From Tridacna crocea (lineage: Eukaryota > Mollusca > Bivalvia > Cardiida > Cardiidae), in contig OX031060.1 of assembly GCA_943736015.1 (NCBI GenBank), positions 4,973,501-5,037,500 on the forward strand: a DNA stretch of 64,000 nucleotides, in the 5' to 3' direction. The stretch's first letter is position 1. The number at the start of each line of letters is the position of its first letter. The position numbers and the translations under genes are program-made. Below are positions 1 through 11,367 of the stretch, one piece after another. Under the pieces are notes generated by a model. It worked only from the letters and a program-made list of their open reading frames with translations. It ran no database searches and was not told where the DNA came from.

Positions 1-923
1 CTGATAGAAATCAACAAGTTGAGTAAGAACACTTTCTCAGTAAAAGTTTCCAGTGACAGAACTACCTTTCGGGACTGGAATTTGAAGGACTGGACCTTTC
101 GAATCAAAGAATATCGCATACAACATGCGATTTGATGTTTTGCAACGGCGCGCAATGACAGGTCTGTCGCCCTCAGATGAAACCCAAACCTTATTTTTAG
201 CCTTAGAATCGGGTTGAAAATGGTAGATCCAGGTTTCTTCACCTGTAACTAACTCTTCCAAACGACGTGGGTCACATTGATCATATTTTTCTATAACTTG
301 CGATGCAAGTCTAACCCCTATTTGTTTCTGCTCGTCAGTGAGCAAATGGGGCACCCAGCGCGCGCAGATCTTAGGTAGCCCAAGTCGTTCACGTAAGATC
401 TTCAAAACACTTGATGAATGAATGCCACTTAATTCTTCTATCTCTTGCACGGTATAACGTGCGTCTTCCTCAATTAACGTTTTCACAGTAGCAACATACT
501 TTTCCGTCAAAACGGAAACTGGCCTACCCACCCGAGGGTCATTTTCAATTGACTCCCGACCATCATTAAAATGACGTATCCACTTGCAAATTGTATCATA
601 TTTTAAAGTACCATTCCCATAAATTTTTTTGCAAATCAGCATGAATTTCTGTTGGAAGAAACCCGAGCTGTGCTCGAATCTTACATTATACCCTCTGTTC
701 AGAGATTTTTCCATCCATATTGAACGCTATATTTTACTATAGTGTATAAAACCACGTGTTGAACATACCCAGCGCAGCGGGCACACGGACCTTGTGCCCC
801 GCATACCGTGACACCGTTCGTGAGAGGAATGATTGCGCAAGTTCTGTGTAAAAAAATCATGCAACTTCATAATCGCGTTAAAAAGTTATGGGCTTACTCT
901 ACGAACTTAAAAAGTGTCCCTCG
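1..923 (-). mobile_element. mariner-type DNA transposon, runs off the left edge
   Basis: This is the 5' part of a minus-strand mariner element. Its right-hand terminus on the plus strand reads AAAAAGTGTCCCTCG followed by TA at 924-925, which fits a mariner terminal inverted repeat next to the TA target. The transposase remnant at 37-714 reads leftward and continues past its stop to base 1, so the other terminus lies outside the window. About 200 bases of leader separate the terminus from the transposase start. Confidence 0.75.
37..714 (-). pseudogene. mariner transposase, broken
   Basis: The 225-residue reading frame begins at an ATG and has the layout of a mariner transposase (cut-and-paste enzyme acting at the element ends). 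Residues 45-65 form the first helix-turn-helix block ending in a GRP motif. A second helix-turn-helix lies near residues 88-108, followed by the conserved block ARWVPHLLT (118-126). The first catalytic aspartate, normally in TGDETW, is glutamate here (TGEETW, 157-162). The frame ends at a TGA (37-39), but the same frame stays open on the far side to the window edge and still looks mariner-like, so this is an in-frame nonsense mutation. The remaining catalytic acids would lie off the edge. It is almost certainly inactive. Confidence 0.85.
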
Positions 924-1010
924 TAACTGCAGTTGTGAAAATTATATTTATTCAGCTGTATAAAGCCTTGTAACCGATTGACAGCTTGCAGATTTAAAAT
1001 TAAGGTGATT

Positions 1011-2290
1011 ATACCCCCCAAAACTCTTTTTGGGGGGTATATAGGAGTCAGCTTGTCTGTCGGTTCGTCGGTCCGTCCATCTGTCCGTCCGTCCGTCGGT
1101 CTGTAGCTTTTTGTCCGCTCTATTTCTCATAAACTACTGGACGAATTTTATTCAAACTTCACAGGTAAACTTAGTATTAAGCAGAGATGTGCATATGAAA
1201 TGTTGGTTATGGTTCATTGATTTTTCACTGAGTTATGGCCCTTTCATGAAATTTCTTGTCCGCTCTTTTTCTCATCAACTGTTGGACAGATTTGGTTCAA
1301 ACTACACAAATAGACTCAGTATTAAGCAGAGATGTGCATATCCTATTTTGGTTATGGTTTATTTAAGTTTCATGGAGTTATGGCCCTTTGATGATTCTGG
1401 ACCAATTTCTTTTTCATACTTGAATTTTGTCCGGAGCATATCTCCAAAACTATACTAGCTTGGGTTATGAAATTTCATGGGTAGATAGCTGGCTGGATAG
1501 ATCTCACCAAAGGGGGAGTGCAGTGCACAGGAATCATAACTCCTGCTCGCTTAATTTTTGAGTTATTGCCCTTTGTCGTTTTAATACTTGAATTTGGTCC
1601 GGTGAATATCTCCAAAATTATACTAGCTAGGGTTATGAAATTTCATGGCTGGATAGATCTCATCAAGGGGGAGTGCAGTGCACAGGAATCATAACTCCTG
1701 CTCCCTTAATTTGTGAGTTATTGCCCTTTGTTGTTTTTCATACTTGAATTTTGTCCGGAGCGTATCTCCAAAACTATACTAGCTAGGGTTATGAAATTTC
1801 ATGGATGGATAGATCTTATCAAGGGGGAGTGCATTGCACAGGAATCATAACTCTTGCTTGCTTAATTTTTGAGTTATTGCCCTTTGTCGTTTTTCATACT
1901 TGAATTTTGTCCGGAGCGTATCTCCAAAACTATGCTAGCTAGGGTTATGAAATTTCATGGATGGATAGATCTTATCAAGGGGGAGTGCATTGCACAGGAA
2001 TCATAACTCTTGCTCGCTTAATTTTTGAGTTATTGCCCTTTGTCGTTTTTCATACTTGAATTTTGTCCGGAGCGTATCTCCAAAACTATGCTAGCTAGGG
2101 TTATGAAATTTCATGGATGGATAGATCTTATCAAGGGGGAGTGCATTGCACAGGAATCATAACTCTTGCTCGCTTAATTTTTGAGTTATTGCCCTTTGTC
2201 GTTTTTCATACTTGAATTTTGTCCGGTGTATGCCCCAGCTTAATAACTTGTGGTAAGACGGGCGTATCTTGCGACAATTTGCCGCTCTTG
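1011..2290 (+). mobile_element. palindrome-ended tandem-repeat element, class III (HINE-like)
   Basis: The left end is a near-perfect palindrome at about 1010-1042 (ATACCCCCCAAAA and its complement TTTTTGGGGGGTAT). A GTCC/GTCT-rich stretch follows, then tandem repeats, and the element ends at GCTCTTG before TT. The same order (5' palindrome, GTCC microsatellite, tandem core, TCTTG-type end between T residues) occurs in other elements in this window. It resembles Helentron-associated non-autonomous elements (HINEs). The class assignment is inferred, since no Rep/helicase gene is present. Confidence 0.5.
1123..2226 (+). repeat. tandem array: 146-bp units, then 156-bp units
   Basis: Two diverged units about 146 bp apart (starting near 1125 and 1271) are followed by five units that begin with TCTCCAAAA at 1441, 1609, 1765, 1921 and 2077. 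The last three spacings are exactly 156 bp. The later units are nearly identical, so that part of the array expanded recently. Short reading frames through it are not conserved genes. Confidence 0.9.
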
Positions 2291-2511
2291 TTCAACTCTT
2301 ACTTTTGTGCTCAACCATTCTGCATTCTGTGACAAAGACCTGTTTGGTGGCAAGGAGCTGTTGGGGGTATGATAACGTTGAGTGATAGCTCTAGTTTGGA
2401 TTTGCATGACCACACATATAAGATGGGTTTTTTGTTTTTTGTTATGAATGAGTTGTTGTTTTGATTGTTTGATCTTTGAAAAAAAAAAAAAAGGATTTGC
2501 GTGATTGACAA

Positions 2512-2601
2512 CTGGCTACCAGCATTTTCTCCTTTTCCCTCAATGATTTCTAAAGCTTTCCTTCTTAAGGTCGTTAAAAGTCGGGATTGTGTGGTAAAGG
2601 G
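2512..2601. mobile_element. TTAA MITE family A, right half
   Basis: The sequence from the centre of the family hairpin (CCAGCATTTTCTCCTTTTCC) to the terminal GTGGTAAAGGG plus TTAA (2602-2605) is present. The left half is missing and is replaced by an A-rich stretch. Confidence 0.7.
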
Positions 2602-2723
2602 TTAAACCAAGCCAATACAGACCTGTCCAAAATTTTGTCATCTGGTATATAGCTAAATCATCTTTCAGCACATATTGTATGTAAGTCTTTTACTCATTAC
2701 CATATAATTTGATAAGTCTTTAA

Positions 2724-2844
2724 CTCATTACCATATAATTTCCATATTTAACACCCGAAGGAAAAGAATTGAAAACTTAATTCCCACAATTTCAAAAGTC
2801 CTTTGCCTTGGAGTCATTGAAACTGAAGATTGTGAGGTAAAGGG
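2724..2844. mobile_element. TTAA MITE family A, short internally deleted copy
   Basis: It is flanked by TTAA at 2720-2723 and 2845-2848. The termini CTCATTACC and GGTAAAGGG are inverted. It is 121 bp against about 220 bp for full copies, because the central hairpin is deleted. Confidence 0.7.
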
Positions 2845-3212
2845 TTAACTTTGTGAAAATGATATCTTTAGCATACTTTTTGGTTTGAACTCTTTACTTG
2901 ATGCTTTCTAATACCAGATAATAATATATCAGACATATTAAGTCTATACCAGACATTGAAATTTCGGTCTTGTCCAAAGCAAAAGTAATGTATATGTGGA
3001 TATATATGTGTGTCAAAAAATAAACAAATTACTGATTACAGACATTTTGCGCCAGAAAATGTTTGTGAATTCAATACACTCGTTATTGAGTGGTATAAAT
3101 TTGAGAAAAGAAGAGTTTGCAAAATTTTCAAATTTGCAAAATCGTAAAGAAATTCCACAATGCAAAAATTTCCACTCATACAGTATTTGCAGATGTGAAA
3201 TTTGACTTTATT

Positions 3213-4983
3213 AGCTCACCTGAGCAGGAAGTGCTAAGGTGAGGTATTGTGATCTGTCATTGTCAGGTGTCCATCTGTCTGTCCGTCCACAATTCCTTTC
3301 AACATCTTCTTGTCCTAAACCAGAGGGCCAGTCATGTTGAAACCTGGCAGGAATGTTCCTTGGTTGAAGCTCTATCAAAGTTGTAAAAACAATTTAATTA
3401 ACCCATTAACTCTGGTTGCATTGGCAACAAAAAAGGGAAAATTTACAACATCTTTAAGAATCTTCTTGTCTGAAACCAAATAGCCCAGAGGTTTGATTTT
3501 TAGTATGTAGTATCTTTTAGTAGTCCTCTACCAAGTTTGTTCAAATGATGCCCCTGGGGTCAAAAATCACCCCGCCCAAGGGGTCACATATTTGAACATA
3601 GGAACAAAGAAGGAAAACTTTAAAACTCTTCTTCTCTGAAACTGGAAGGCGTGGAGCTATGATGTTTGGCATCTAGCATCTCTTAGTGGACCTCTACTAA
3701 GTTTATTCATATGATGCCCCTGGGGTCAAAACTGGCTTGGCTTTGGGGGCCACATGTTCGAACATAGGAACAAAGAAGGAAAACTATAAAATTCTTCTTG
3801 TCTGAAACTGGAAGGTGCAGAGCTTTGATGTTTGGCATCCAGCATCTCCTAGTGGACCTCTACCAATTTTGACCGCAAGATACCCCTAGGGTTACTACCG
3901 TTCCAGCCCTGAAGTGAAGGTCACAAGTTTGAATGTAGGAACAAAGAAGGAAAACTTTAAAATTCCTCCACTTCAAAACAGGAAGATGTGGAATTTTGAT
4001 ATTTGATATGTAGCAATTTCTTGTGGACTCTTCCAAATTTGTTTAAGTGATGCTGTTGGGGTCAAAATTGGCCCTGCCGTGGGGGTCACAAGTTAGAAGA
4101 AAGGAACAGAGAAGGAAAAATTTACAAAATTATTCTTTTCTAAAACTTGAAGGCATAGAGCTTTGTTGTTTGGTATGAAGTGAATCTGCTCTAAGTTTGT
4201 AAGCCCACCTAAGTTCAAAATTAGGTCACCTGGGGTCATAAACTAGGTATCCAGGTCAAATTAAAGTAGTTCCTTGAGGTCACTCTAGAGGCCACATTTA
4301 GTGCTCAAATGACCTAAAATTTGGTAAGAATAATTGTCAAGATAAAATATCGGATGGGTATGGATTTGGGTCACCCGGGACCATAAACTAGGTCTATATA
4401 TCAAATTAAAGTTGTACCTTGTGGGCACTCTAGAGGCCACATTTATTGCTCAATTGACTTGAAAATAAATCAGAATGTCTGTCTTGATAAAATCTCACAT
4501 GAGCATGAATTTAGGTCATGTGGGGATGTAAACTAGGACACTAGGTCAAACTAAAGGAATATCTTGTGGGTACTGTAGAGCCCACATTTATCATTCCATT
4601 GGTTATAAAATTGGTTAAAATGTTTGTCCTGATGAAATCTAGGATGGGTTCAGAATTGGGTAACCTGGGGTCATAAACTAGGTCACTTGGTCAAATTTAA
4701 GAAATACCTTGTGGGCACTGTAGAGGCCATATTTGTTGCTCAATTAACTTGAAAACTTTTCACAATGTTTGTCTTGATAACATTTCAGATCAGTTCTAAA
4801 TTGGGTCATGTTGGTGATAAATTAGGTAACTAGGTCAACTTATGGAAATTCCTTGCGGACGCTCTAGAGGCCACATTTTAGGCTCGAATGACCTAACAAT
4901 TTGTCAGAAATTTAATTATACATGTGGAGTGAATTTTGCCTATTGAATCCGGTGAGCGACCCAGGGCCATCATGACCTCTTGT
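3213..4983 (+). mobile_element. palindrome-ended tandem-repeat element, class I, complete
   Basis: It starts with the class I palindrome AGCTCACCTGAGCA...TGCTAAGGTGAG after TT and is followed by GTCTGTCCGTCC. It ends with GGTGAGCG, which is complementary to the start, then a decayed hairpin (AGGGCCATCATGACCT) and CTTG before TT. The core has two different arrays: about 167-bp units (roughly 3470-4100) and about 145-bp units (GCCACATTTA-type blocks at 4291, 4436, 4581, 4726 and 4870). No coding potential was seen. Confidence 0.65.
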
Positions 4984-5047
4984 TTACATGATGTGATTTG
5001 TCTCTGGAAGGGAAAGCTTTGTGGGAAATGGAGAAAATGCTGGTTAG

Positions 5048-6047
5048 ACCAGGCGTCCATTAGGGCCAGGACAATACGCGGATAGCATGCGGACAACGAA
5101 TTTAATATTCGGCAAAGCCTCCGCATGTACCTGATGGTTTCTTATTTTTGTCCTAGATGCTTCCGCATGATTCGTACCCTTCTGGATCGGCAATTTTGTC
5201 CGCGTCGAAATTTTGATCGAGAGCAAAATTTGGACGCGGAAATGAATTTCGTTACACCTTTAGCATCTTGTCCACGTGGTTGTCAGGACATCCCGAGTCT
5301 TCCGCATATATTCCCGAAAGCTACAGCGACGCGGACAGCTTGCGGACACTAAGAGGAATCGATACAGAAGGTTCGCGGAACCTTTCCTGAACATTCAGAG
5401 CGGTTGCTGTATACTCTTTAAACATGGGGAACATGTCACATGATTTTCGTATCTAGGCAGCCTAAGGGCCTTACAATATCAAAATCAGTGCTCTATCACT
5501 TGCAGTTTGACTTTAGACAGGTCAGACGTGTTTTTAATCTCTCCTGCACACAATATGCCGAAACAAAAAAGAAAAACCAAAAGTCGACGATGGAAAAAAT
5601 AGGCAACTGGAGTTTGTGGTAGTTTTAGTTCTTGCTTGTCTAGAGCGACGTTATTTTCTCTGATACACTGCTAATTAGTCGATTTCAGTCCGTGGAATAA
5701 GAGATCCAAGCTCCGTTGTATAAATTATGAATGCAACCTCTGCCTTTCCTTACCGTCTCCGCCTAGTGTCGTGCACTGAAACTGGTTCTCCCAAACATTT
5801 CCTGATGTAATCCTAAACGTGTCCGCGTTGTCCTGAAACGATCCGCTTTCACGCCTGAACATTCGGTACCATTCCGAATTGTTTACGCGGACAATCCTAA
5901 GCATGCTAGCAAGAAGTCCGCGGACAGTCCGGGGATAAACACATTTCAGTACTGAATCTATATTTTCTCAAAGGAATGTATGCCGAAATGAATTTATTCT
6001 TACTGCGAATCTTCCTTGTCCCCTCCGCGTCTTAGTGGATGCCAGGC
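5048..6047. mobile_element. 1000-bp non-autonomous element with inverted ends
   Basis: The left end ACCAGGCGTCCATTAGG and the complement of the right end GCCTGGCATCCACTAAG match at about 13 of 17 positions. It is flanked by TTAG (5044-5047) and ATTAG (6048-6052), consistent with a 4-5-bp target duplication. Inside, many short GCGGAC/CCGCG motifs recur in both orientations, unlike the AT-rich surroundings. No transposase was seen. The superfamily is unknown. Confidence 0.55.
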
Positions 6048-6138
6048 ATTAGAAGCTATGTATCGTATGAATAAATTTTGTGAAGGCGGTGAAATATTGT
6101 GAAACATAATTCATAGAATTTTTTTACTTTTATTTTAG

Positions 6139-6243
6139 GTGACTGGAGAAGGGGAGTTAAGATATGCAGAAAAATCAAAACTGGTGGTCGCTTCTTTTTT
6201 CAGCATACTTTTTGTTTGGTTGGTTTTTGTGCTGTATTTAAAG
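6139..6243 (+). CDS. candidate isolated exon encoding a membrane helix
   Basis: A 105-nt open segment sits between a good acceptor (pyrimidine tract, then TTTTAG) and a good donor (AAAG/GTATGTT). It encodes 35 residues: a polar start with TGEGELRYAEKSK, then a hydrophobic stretch of about 20 residues (LVVASFFSILFVWLVFVLYL) typical of a transmembrane segment. It is a whole number of codons with phase 0 at both ends. I do not recognise the family, and I found no partner exon. It may belong to a gene upstream of the IAP gene, or be a chance open segment with splice-like edges. Confidence 0.3.
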
Positions 6244-6342
6244 GTATGTTTATGCATAACTTTTCCTAGTACTTTAATTGTTCATGTTGCATTTGAACCA
6301 CATTCTAAAGGAGCAAATAGTAAAACATAGTATAACTATTAT

Positions 6343-6567
6343 CCCTTTACTCCATAGATACTCATTTCTATGCATTGGTTGTAGGAGCCTTTGGAAAACA
6401 TTGTGGCAAAAAGTGAAATTGCTCGTGACGAGCAATTTCACCTTTTGCCGCAATGTTTTCTAAACTATCAAAAGGTGTCATATACACATAAGAAACCGCT
6501 TAATCCTTGCTGTTGTTTAGAGTCAGTTAGAGAGAGATACCATAGAAATGCCTTATGGGGGAAAGGG
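6343..6567. mobile_element. TTAA MITE family B
   Basis: The left flank is TTAT (a mutated TTAA) and the right flank is TTAA (6568-6571). The termini are CCCTTTACTCC and GGGGAAAGGG. The central hairpin arms read GAAAACATTGTGGCAAAA and its complement around GTGAAATTGCTCGTGACGAG. A second copy in the opposite orientation lies at 63423-63643. Confidence 0.8.
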
Positions 6568-6745
6568 TTAACTAGATGAAATTGTAACCTTGTCCAAATC
6601 GAGTAAGATTCAAATGATGGACATATTTCTCTGAAAGGGTAGGAAACACTATTGCAAAAAGGAGAAAGACCCAAATGAAGAATTCTATCATATTACTCCA
6701 AGCACGTGCATTTCATGGTGCAGACCTTGCTTTAAATTAAAAGAG

Positions 6746-6905
6746 TAAATGAAAAAGTTTGTGGTGAAATGAGAAAATGCTGGTAACCAGTTTTTTTCTT
6801 TCTTGCAATGTTTTCTACTTCTTAAAAACCAAAAAATATCTTTTGAGCGACACAGAATTTGTTGTCTGCAAACGCTGCCAATTCAGTGGAGTCTAATTTT
6901 AACCA
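6746..6905. mobile_element. TTAA MITE family A, decayed
   Basis: The family hairpin core (GAGAAAATGCTGGTAACCAG) and the right-arm landmarks (TTGTTGTCTGCAAACGCT) are recognisable. Neither end is intact. Confidence 0.5.
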
Positions 6906-7144
6906 GTACTACTATTCCCACTACCCTCATTCCCTTGTCCAGACTGGCCACTAGCTCCACCATTCCCTTCCATCTTCCCTTGGCCAGTTATCTTAACTTT
7001 GTTGAGTTAAACTCACTGCGATGGCCACCTGTGCACTCATTTACATGTCAGCAAGGTTAGCTACCTCATCAGCAGTCTTGCACTGCTTTTCATAAAAAAT
7101 GTTTTCAAGTCAACATTGCATATGATTAAAAGTTGGTCACATAT

Positions 7145-7855
7145 CAAAAACCAAAAGTCATAGTCGTCAGCTATCCTGGATGGCTCAGTCCACCTTCGGA
7201 AGTAGATTCATAGGTGGGTGTTTAACTGATGAAAACTCTCAACTGCTTCCAGTTTACTTGACCTAAACTTCTGCCCAAATGTCTCCTCAGATAGGTCATA
7301 CTTATGTAACAAAGATTCCTTTAAAAGTCATATAGGTAGTGTTGTCAATAGGCATTAATGCATAAACATCCAATGCCTTACCCTTAAGCAAGGCACTCAG
7401 CTAGATTGCTCATTTTCTCTTATCTAACCCCTGTGCAGTGGTATACATCTCAAATGGCTTTATACAGCTATCCATCTCATCAGGCACCTCATCAAAGGGA
7501 GGAATCTTAAGCCATCAGGGGGCATACAGCATACAGGTGCCTGATTGATTACCACTGCCCCTTTCCCAGTTAACTCTAGCTTCTCTAACTGAAACCTCCT
7601 GTCTCTGTCTCTGTCTCTTTCTCTCTCACTTTCTTCTGCCTCTAACCTCCTCTCCTTCTCTCTTTCTTCTGTCTCTATTTTATGTCTCTTCTCTCTCTCT
7701 TTTCTATCCTTCTCTCTTTTAAGGGCATCTTTCTCTCATTCAAGGGCTCTCTCATCCCTTAACCTATCCTGCTTATGCTTCACTTAGGCTTGTAGGTCCT
7801 TTCCCTCAAGGCCAAAAGTCTTACCTGCTTCCACCAACTTTGTAATGTCGGCCAT
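7145..7855 (-). pseudogene. Gag of an LTR retrotransposon, decayed
   Basis: Read leftward from an ATG at 7855, the sequence begins MADITKLVEAGK. It then has a long charged coiled-coil-like stretch rich in K, R and E, seen on the plus strand as the CT-rich tract at about 7590-7760. Next comes a block with PPFDEVPDEMDSC and LSALLKGKALDVY, which matches the Gag of Ty3/Gypsy-type elements in many invertebrates. Several stops and a frameshift break it. It lies just downstream of a primer-binding site and LTR on the same strand, which confirms Gag by position. The pol genes are absent. Confidence 0.7.
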
Positions 7856-7965
7856 AGTGACAACACCACTAACTTCATGTAAGGGATGATAGACAATAGT
7901 ATTAATAAAATTAATTATACTATGATCAAATCAACCACTGGTGGCTTTACTATCACATTAAAACA

Positions 7966-7997
7966 CGCACACACACACACCCACACACACACACACA
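7966..7997. repeat. (CA)n microsatellite
   Basis: Thirty-two bases of nearly uninterrupted CA repeats lie in the leader of the minus-strand LTR retrotransposon. Confidence 0.9.
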
Positions 7998-8176
7998 AAT
8001 ACCGGTACTGGCAGAACTGAATATAAATAAAAGACATATATAGGTTGAAGTAGTAATATAAATGTCAAATCAAAGGGGAAGTTTACCTGACATTAATATT
8101 AAGATATTACCAGAATAAGGTTAATTTTCCCAGGGAAATTTTAAACATGTCCAGATCTATCCAAACCAGTCTCGTG

Positions 8177-8192
8177 CAAATTCTGACACCAA
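8177..8192 (-). promoter_or_regulatory. primer-binding site of the minus-strand LTR element
   Basis: On the minus strand, TTTGGTGTCAGAATTTGC lies immediately inside the LTR. TGGTGTCAGAA is the usual primer-binding core complementary to the 3' end of tRNA-Leu. Its position between LTR and Gag supports the call. Confidence 0.6.
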
Positions 8193-8193
8193 A

Positions 8194-8819
8194 TGTCACA
8201 AGATGACCGAGCCTTGTTTGGATACAACTAATTGACTACTACACAGTATGTATACTATACACACAACACAATAATGAAATAGTAATATATATTTATAAAT
8301 ATAAAAATCAATGTTCAAATAATGATGAAAACACGGGTAGGAGGGCTCTGTCAAAACAAAGAAAGTGCTCATTACAAATTCCCCAGCGGGTAAAGACTAA
8401 TGCTACTGCAGAGCGTTCTTCAACACAAATGGTGTCAATTGTAGGAAAACTAAACAATCATACAATACATAAGGAAGTATCAATCAAATGAATGAAATGG
8501 TATCCGTCCCCTGAGTCTTCTAAGAAGGGTGTAACCGCCTCCAAATGTACTTGTCAATAGCATGCACACAAAGGAGCAACCTGGGCCTAACTTTCCTAGT
8601 AAACTCGATGGTTCTTAGCTACAGATGACATAATATGACTTCATCCTATGCTACATATGACATAATATATCCCGCTCCTATATTGCCAGACTAACAACTC
8701 TACGTCAAGGATACACCCTCTCTACTTGGAACCAGTAACTGTTACAATACCAGTCTCAAAAGATAACAAATGTTTTCTAAGAATTCCACTTGCTTGCGGC
8801 CCAGCAACAAGTGTTCACA
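8194..8819 (-). mobile_element. 5' LTR of the minus-strand retrotransposon
   Basis: On the minus strand this 626-bp block begins TGTGAAC and ends TTGTGACA, giving the TG...CA boundary, and abuts the primer-binding site. No second copy is in the window, so the other LTR and pol have been lost. Confidence 0.55.
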
Positions 8820-8848
8820 TAATAATGACTGCAGACCAACACCCTTAA

Positions 8849-9069
8849 CCCTTTACCACACAATCCCTGGTTTTTATGACCCTAAAATAGAAGCCTTGTG
8901 AAAACATTGTGGGAAAAGGAGAAAATGCTGGTCAGCAACATTTTCTCCTTTTCCCTCAATGTTTTCTACCCTGCTGGATATCAAGTTCAATTTTTGAGTT
9001 TCATTCAATTTTTCGTCTGCAAGTGCTTTCAATTTGGGCCAGTCTAAAATATTGTCGTTTGGTAACGAG
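8849..9069. mobile_element. TTAA MITE family A, full length
   Basis: It is flanked by TTAA at 8845-8848 and 9070-9073. At 221 bp it has inverted ends CCCTTTACC and GGTAACGAG, and the central hairpin GAAAACATTGTGGGAAAAGG with its complementary arm. Confidence 0.85.
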
Positions 9070-9073
9070 TTAA

Positions 9074-9377
9074 TAAGGCAGGATGAAAAGCTGCCTACGA
9101 GCCGTGTTCACTGAGCATGGTCATTGAGAAAGCATGACGCATGCTTGTCACAACCATGCTAGGTGAGCACTTACAAGTAAAAAATCACATGCGCTCAACG
9201 ACCTAAAAGAAACATTGACCCTGAATATTGGTCTCACCCTACACTCACCTTATGCCTGGTAAATATAGAGCCAATACCAAATTAAAAGATAGAATTGAAA
9301 TGTTTACTCTGTAGTACAAAACCAGAGAAGAAACAGCCAAGCAAAGCAAAGGCAAGGCTGCAGACAAGCATTTTAAA
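9074..9377 (+). other. 5' flank of the IAP gene
   Basis: About 300 bases lie between a MITE and the start codon. I see no TATA box at a persuasive place and no clear splice acceptor, so the transcription start is undetermined. Confidence 0.3.
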
Positions 9378-11250
9378 ATGGAGTCAATATCAGCAGAAAC
9401 TTTATGTTCAAGTAACCAAGAGCAAGGGATCAGAATCAAGACGTTCAGAGATAACAATTCCTCCATAGCGGAGACTAAAAGAATTGAACATGGTTCAGAA
9501 GATTTAGAGGATCCCATCAAAAAACACCCAGACTGTGGCATAACAGGTGACCAGACAAAGGGAAAAGAATTTTGTACACTTAGCTTGGAACATAATAATT
9601 CTCAGGTAATAAGCTCTGGTCAAAATGTTGCATATGGTTCAGAGAGTAATATTCATCCAAATGAAAGTTTAAAAACAGATGAAGCAACAGAAAATATCAC
9701 CAATGACTGGAATGAAGACTCAAGTGCAAGGAAAACGTTATTTTCATGTTGCCAACATCTAGATATCAAAGAGAACAGACCCAGAATGAATCTTTTGCCC
9801 ATGGCTCAAACTAAAGATCCAGAAGATGGCATGACAGATGACAGGGATGTCATCAAAGTACTTTCAGCTTGTGATATGCCAGCTGACAACACACAAGCAA
9901 AAGATTTCTGTACAATTTCCTTCAATGAAAGCACATTCTTATTTATCACCTGTAGTCAATATGAGAGGGATGATGCAAGTGGTATATTGGAGGATAAAGA
10001 ACAAAGTGAAAGTGTACCAACAGATGGAGAAAGAGAGAATTGTAATAGGTGCACTGGACATGAAATTGAAATAAATAATTTAAGTGATAACATGATTGTT
10101 GACAACAAACATCAAAAAGAAGACTGTCTGTTCACAAGTGCTGGCATACAGAAAGCAGTTGAAAATCAAACTGAAGAAGCTGATGCAAGAGTATGGAAGA
10201 TCATTCACAGAAAAGATTCAGCTTTTAATTCCTTAAATGACAATGGCAGTTCAACTGATGAATCATTTGATCAGAATGAGATAGAAGACAATGTTATTGA
10301 GAGAAAAGAGAATGACAAAACTATTTGTGATGGTGTTTTTGGCAGTCAAGGGCTGATTTTACAATGGGAAGATACACAAATATCCAACGAAATAGAAGAA
10401 TTCAGACGAATGGGTAACCGACTCGGAGAATCTGACAAAACAAGCAGCATGTGCCAAGATATTTCAATTATTTTGCAAGATACAAAGCCTGACAGTGGAG
10501 TGATTTTAGCTGAGTTCAGTAGATTTTATGGGCCACATGGAGGTAGGGATGACCAGCATGTATTGCGTTACAAGATATTAGATCATAAACCAGTGAAATC
10601 CCTGAAAAGCCAGTCAAAATCACTTCCTGTGGAAAATCTTCAAATCAGGGACACTCAGTCAAGAGAAAAATTAAGCTGTGAGAAACAGAAAAAGGACAAG
10701 TATACATATATGCATAAAGTCTTACATCATGTATCATTTTTACCAGTTCCAAACCTTGAGATAGCTGTTTTCAGGAATGAAAGTGCCAAGTTCTTTGCAC
10801 CAGTACTAGATATTGTGAACCTGATAGCAGATGGAAACGACCCTGGTCCACAAGTTACCATGCAATACGAGCTCCTGAGGATATACAGTCTCCGAAATTA
10901 TCCAAAGGACAACAAACCATTTCTGATACATTTTGCTAAAGCAGGATTTTACTATGCGGCAGAAGGGGACGAGGTCATTTGCTATTGTTGTGGGCTGCGC
11001 AGGCAGTCATGGTTAGTGACAGATGTACCATATAGGATTCACCAGAGAATCAACCCCAACTGCAAATTTCTCACCAGGAATTCTGAGTTTAATGTGCCAA
11101 TTGTCTACACTGGTACAACGAAAAATCTGGACACGCTAGACAAACTTTTAGTACGGCTTGAAGAAGAGAACAAATCTGCGCAAGCGACAACAGATGCAGA
11201 GGGTGGGGATGAATTATCGGAATATGTTCCACCTCAGGCTTTGTCTGGAG
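9378..11250 (+). CDS. IAP-like multi-BIR protein, exon 1 (low-complexity N-terminus plus BIR 1)
   Basis: Exon 1 gives 624 codons plus one base, ending at the donor GGAG/GTAAGA. The start ATG sits in AAAATGG, a good context. Residues 1 to about 490 are polar, acidic and apparently disordered, with three loose repeats (near residues 58, 170 and 242; e.g. GKEFCTLSLE and AKDFCTISFN). Residues about 497-570 form a BIR domain: KAGFYYAAEGDEVICYCC, then W, then H-x6-C. The zinc ligands C535, C538, H555 and C562 have the canonical C-x2-C-x16-H-x6-C spacing. BIR domains bind caspases or partner proteins in apoptosis and innate immunity. Exons 2-5 continue it in phase to at least 745 codons. No RING, UBA or CARD is seen in the window, so the 3' end is missing and the exact family member is open. 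Confidence 0.85.
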
Positions 11251-11367
11251 GTAAGACATAGTATACTTTTCTAACTCATTGGTAATCTGTTACCAATAGT
11301 GATTTTTGTAGAAAATAGAGATATTTGTAGAAAATGTCAAGTTGTTAATTAAAAATACTGAACTTAA

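Noticed and set aside
1111..1458. 115-residue frame as a gene
   Set aside because: It lies within the 146-bp and 156-bp tandem repeats and only reflects their periodicity.
1441..2226. CRISPR-like or coding repeat array
   Set aside because: The units are contiguous 156-bp repeats with no spacers, in animal DNA, and have no conserved frame.
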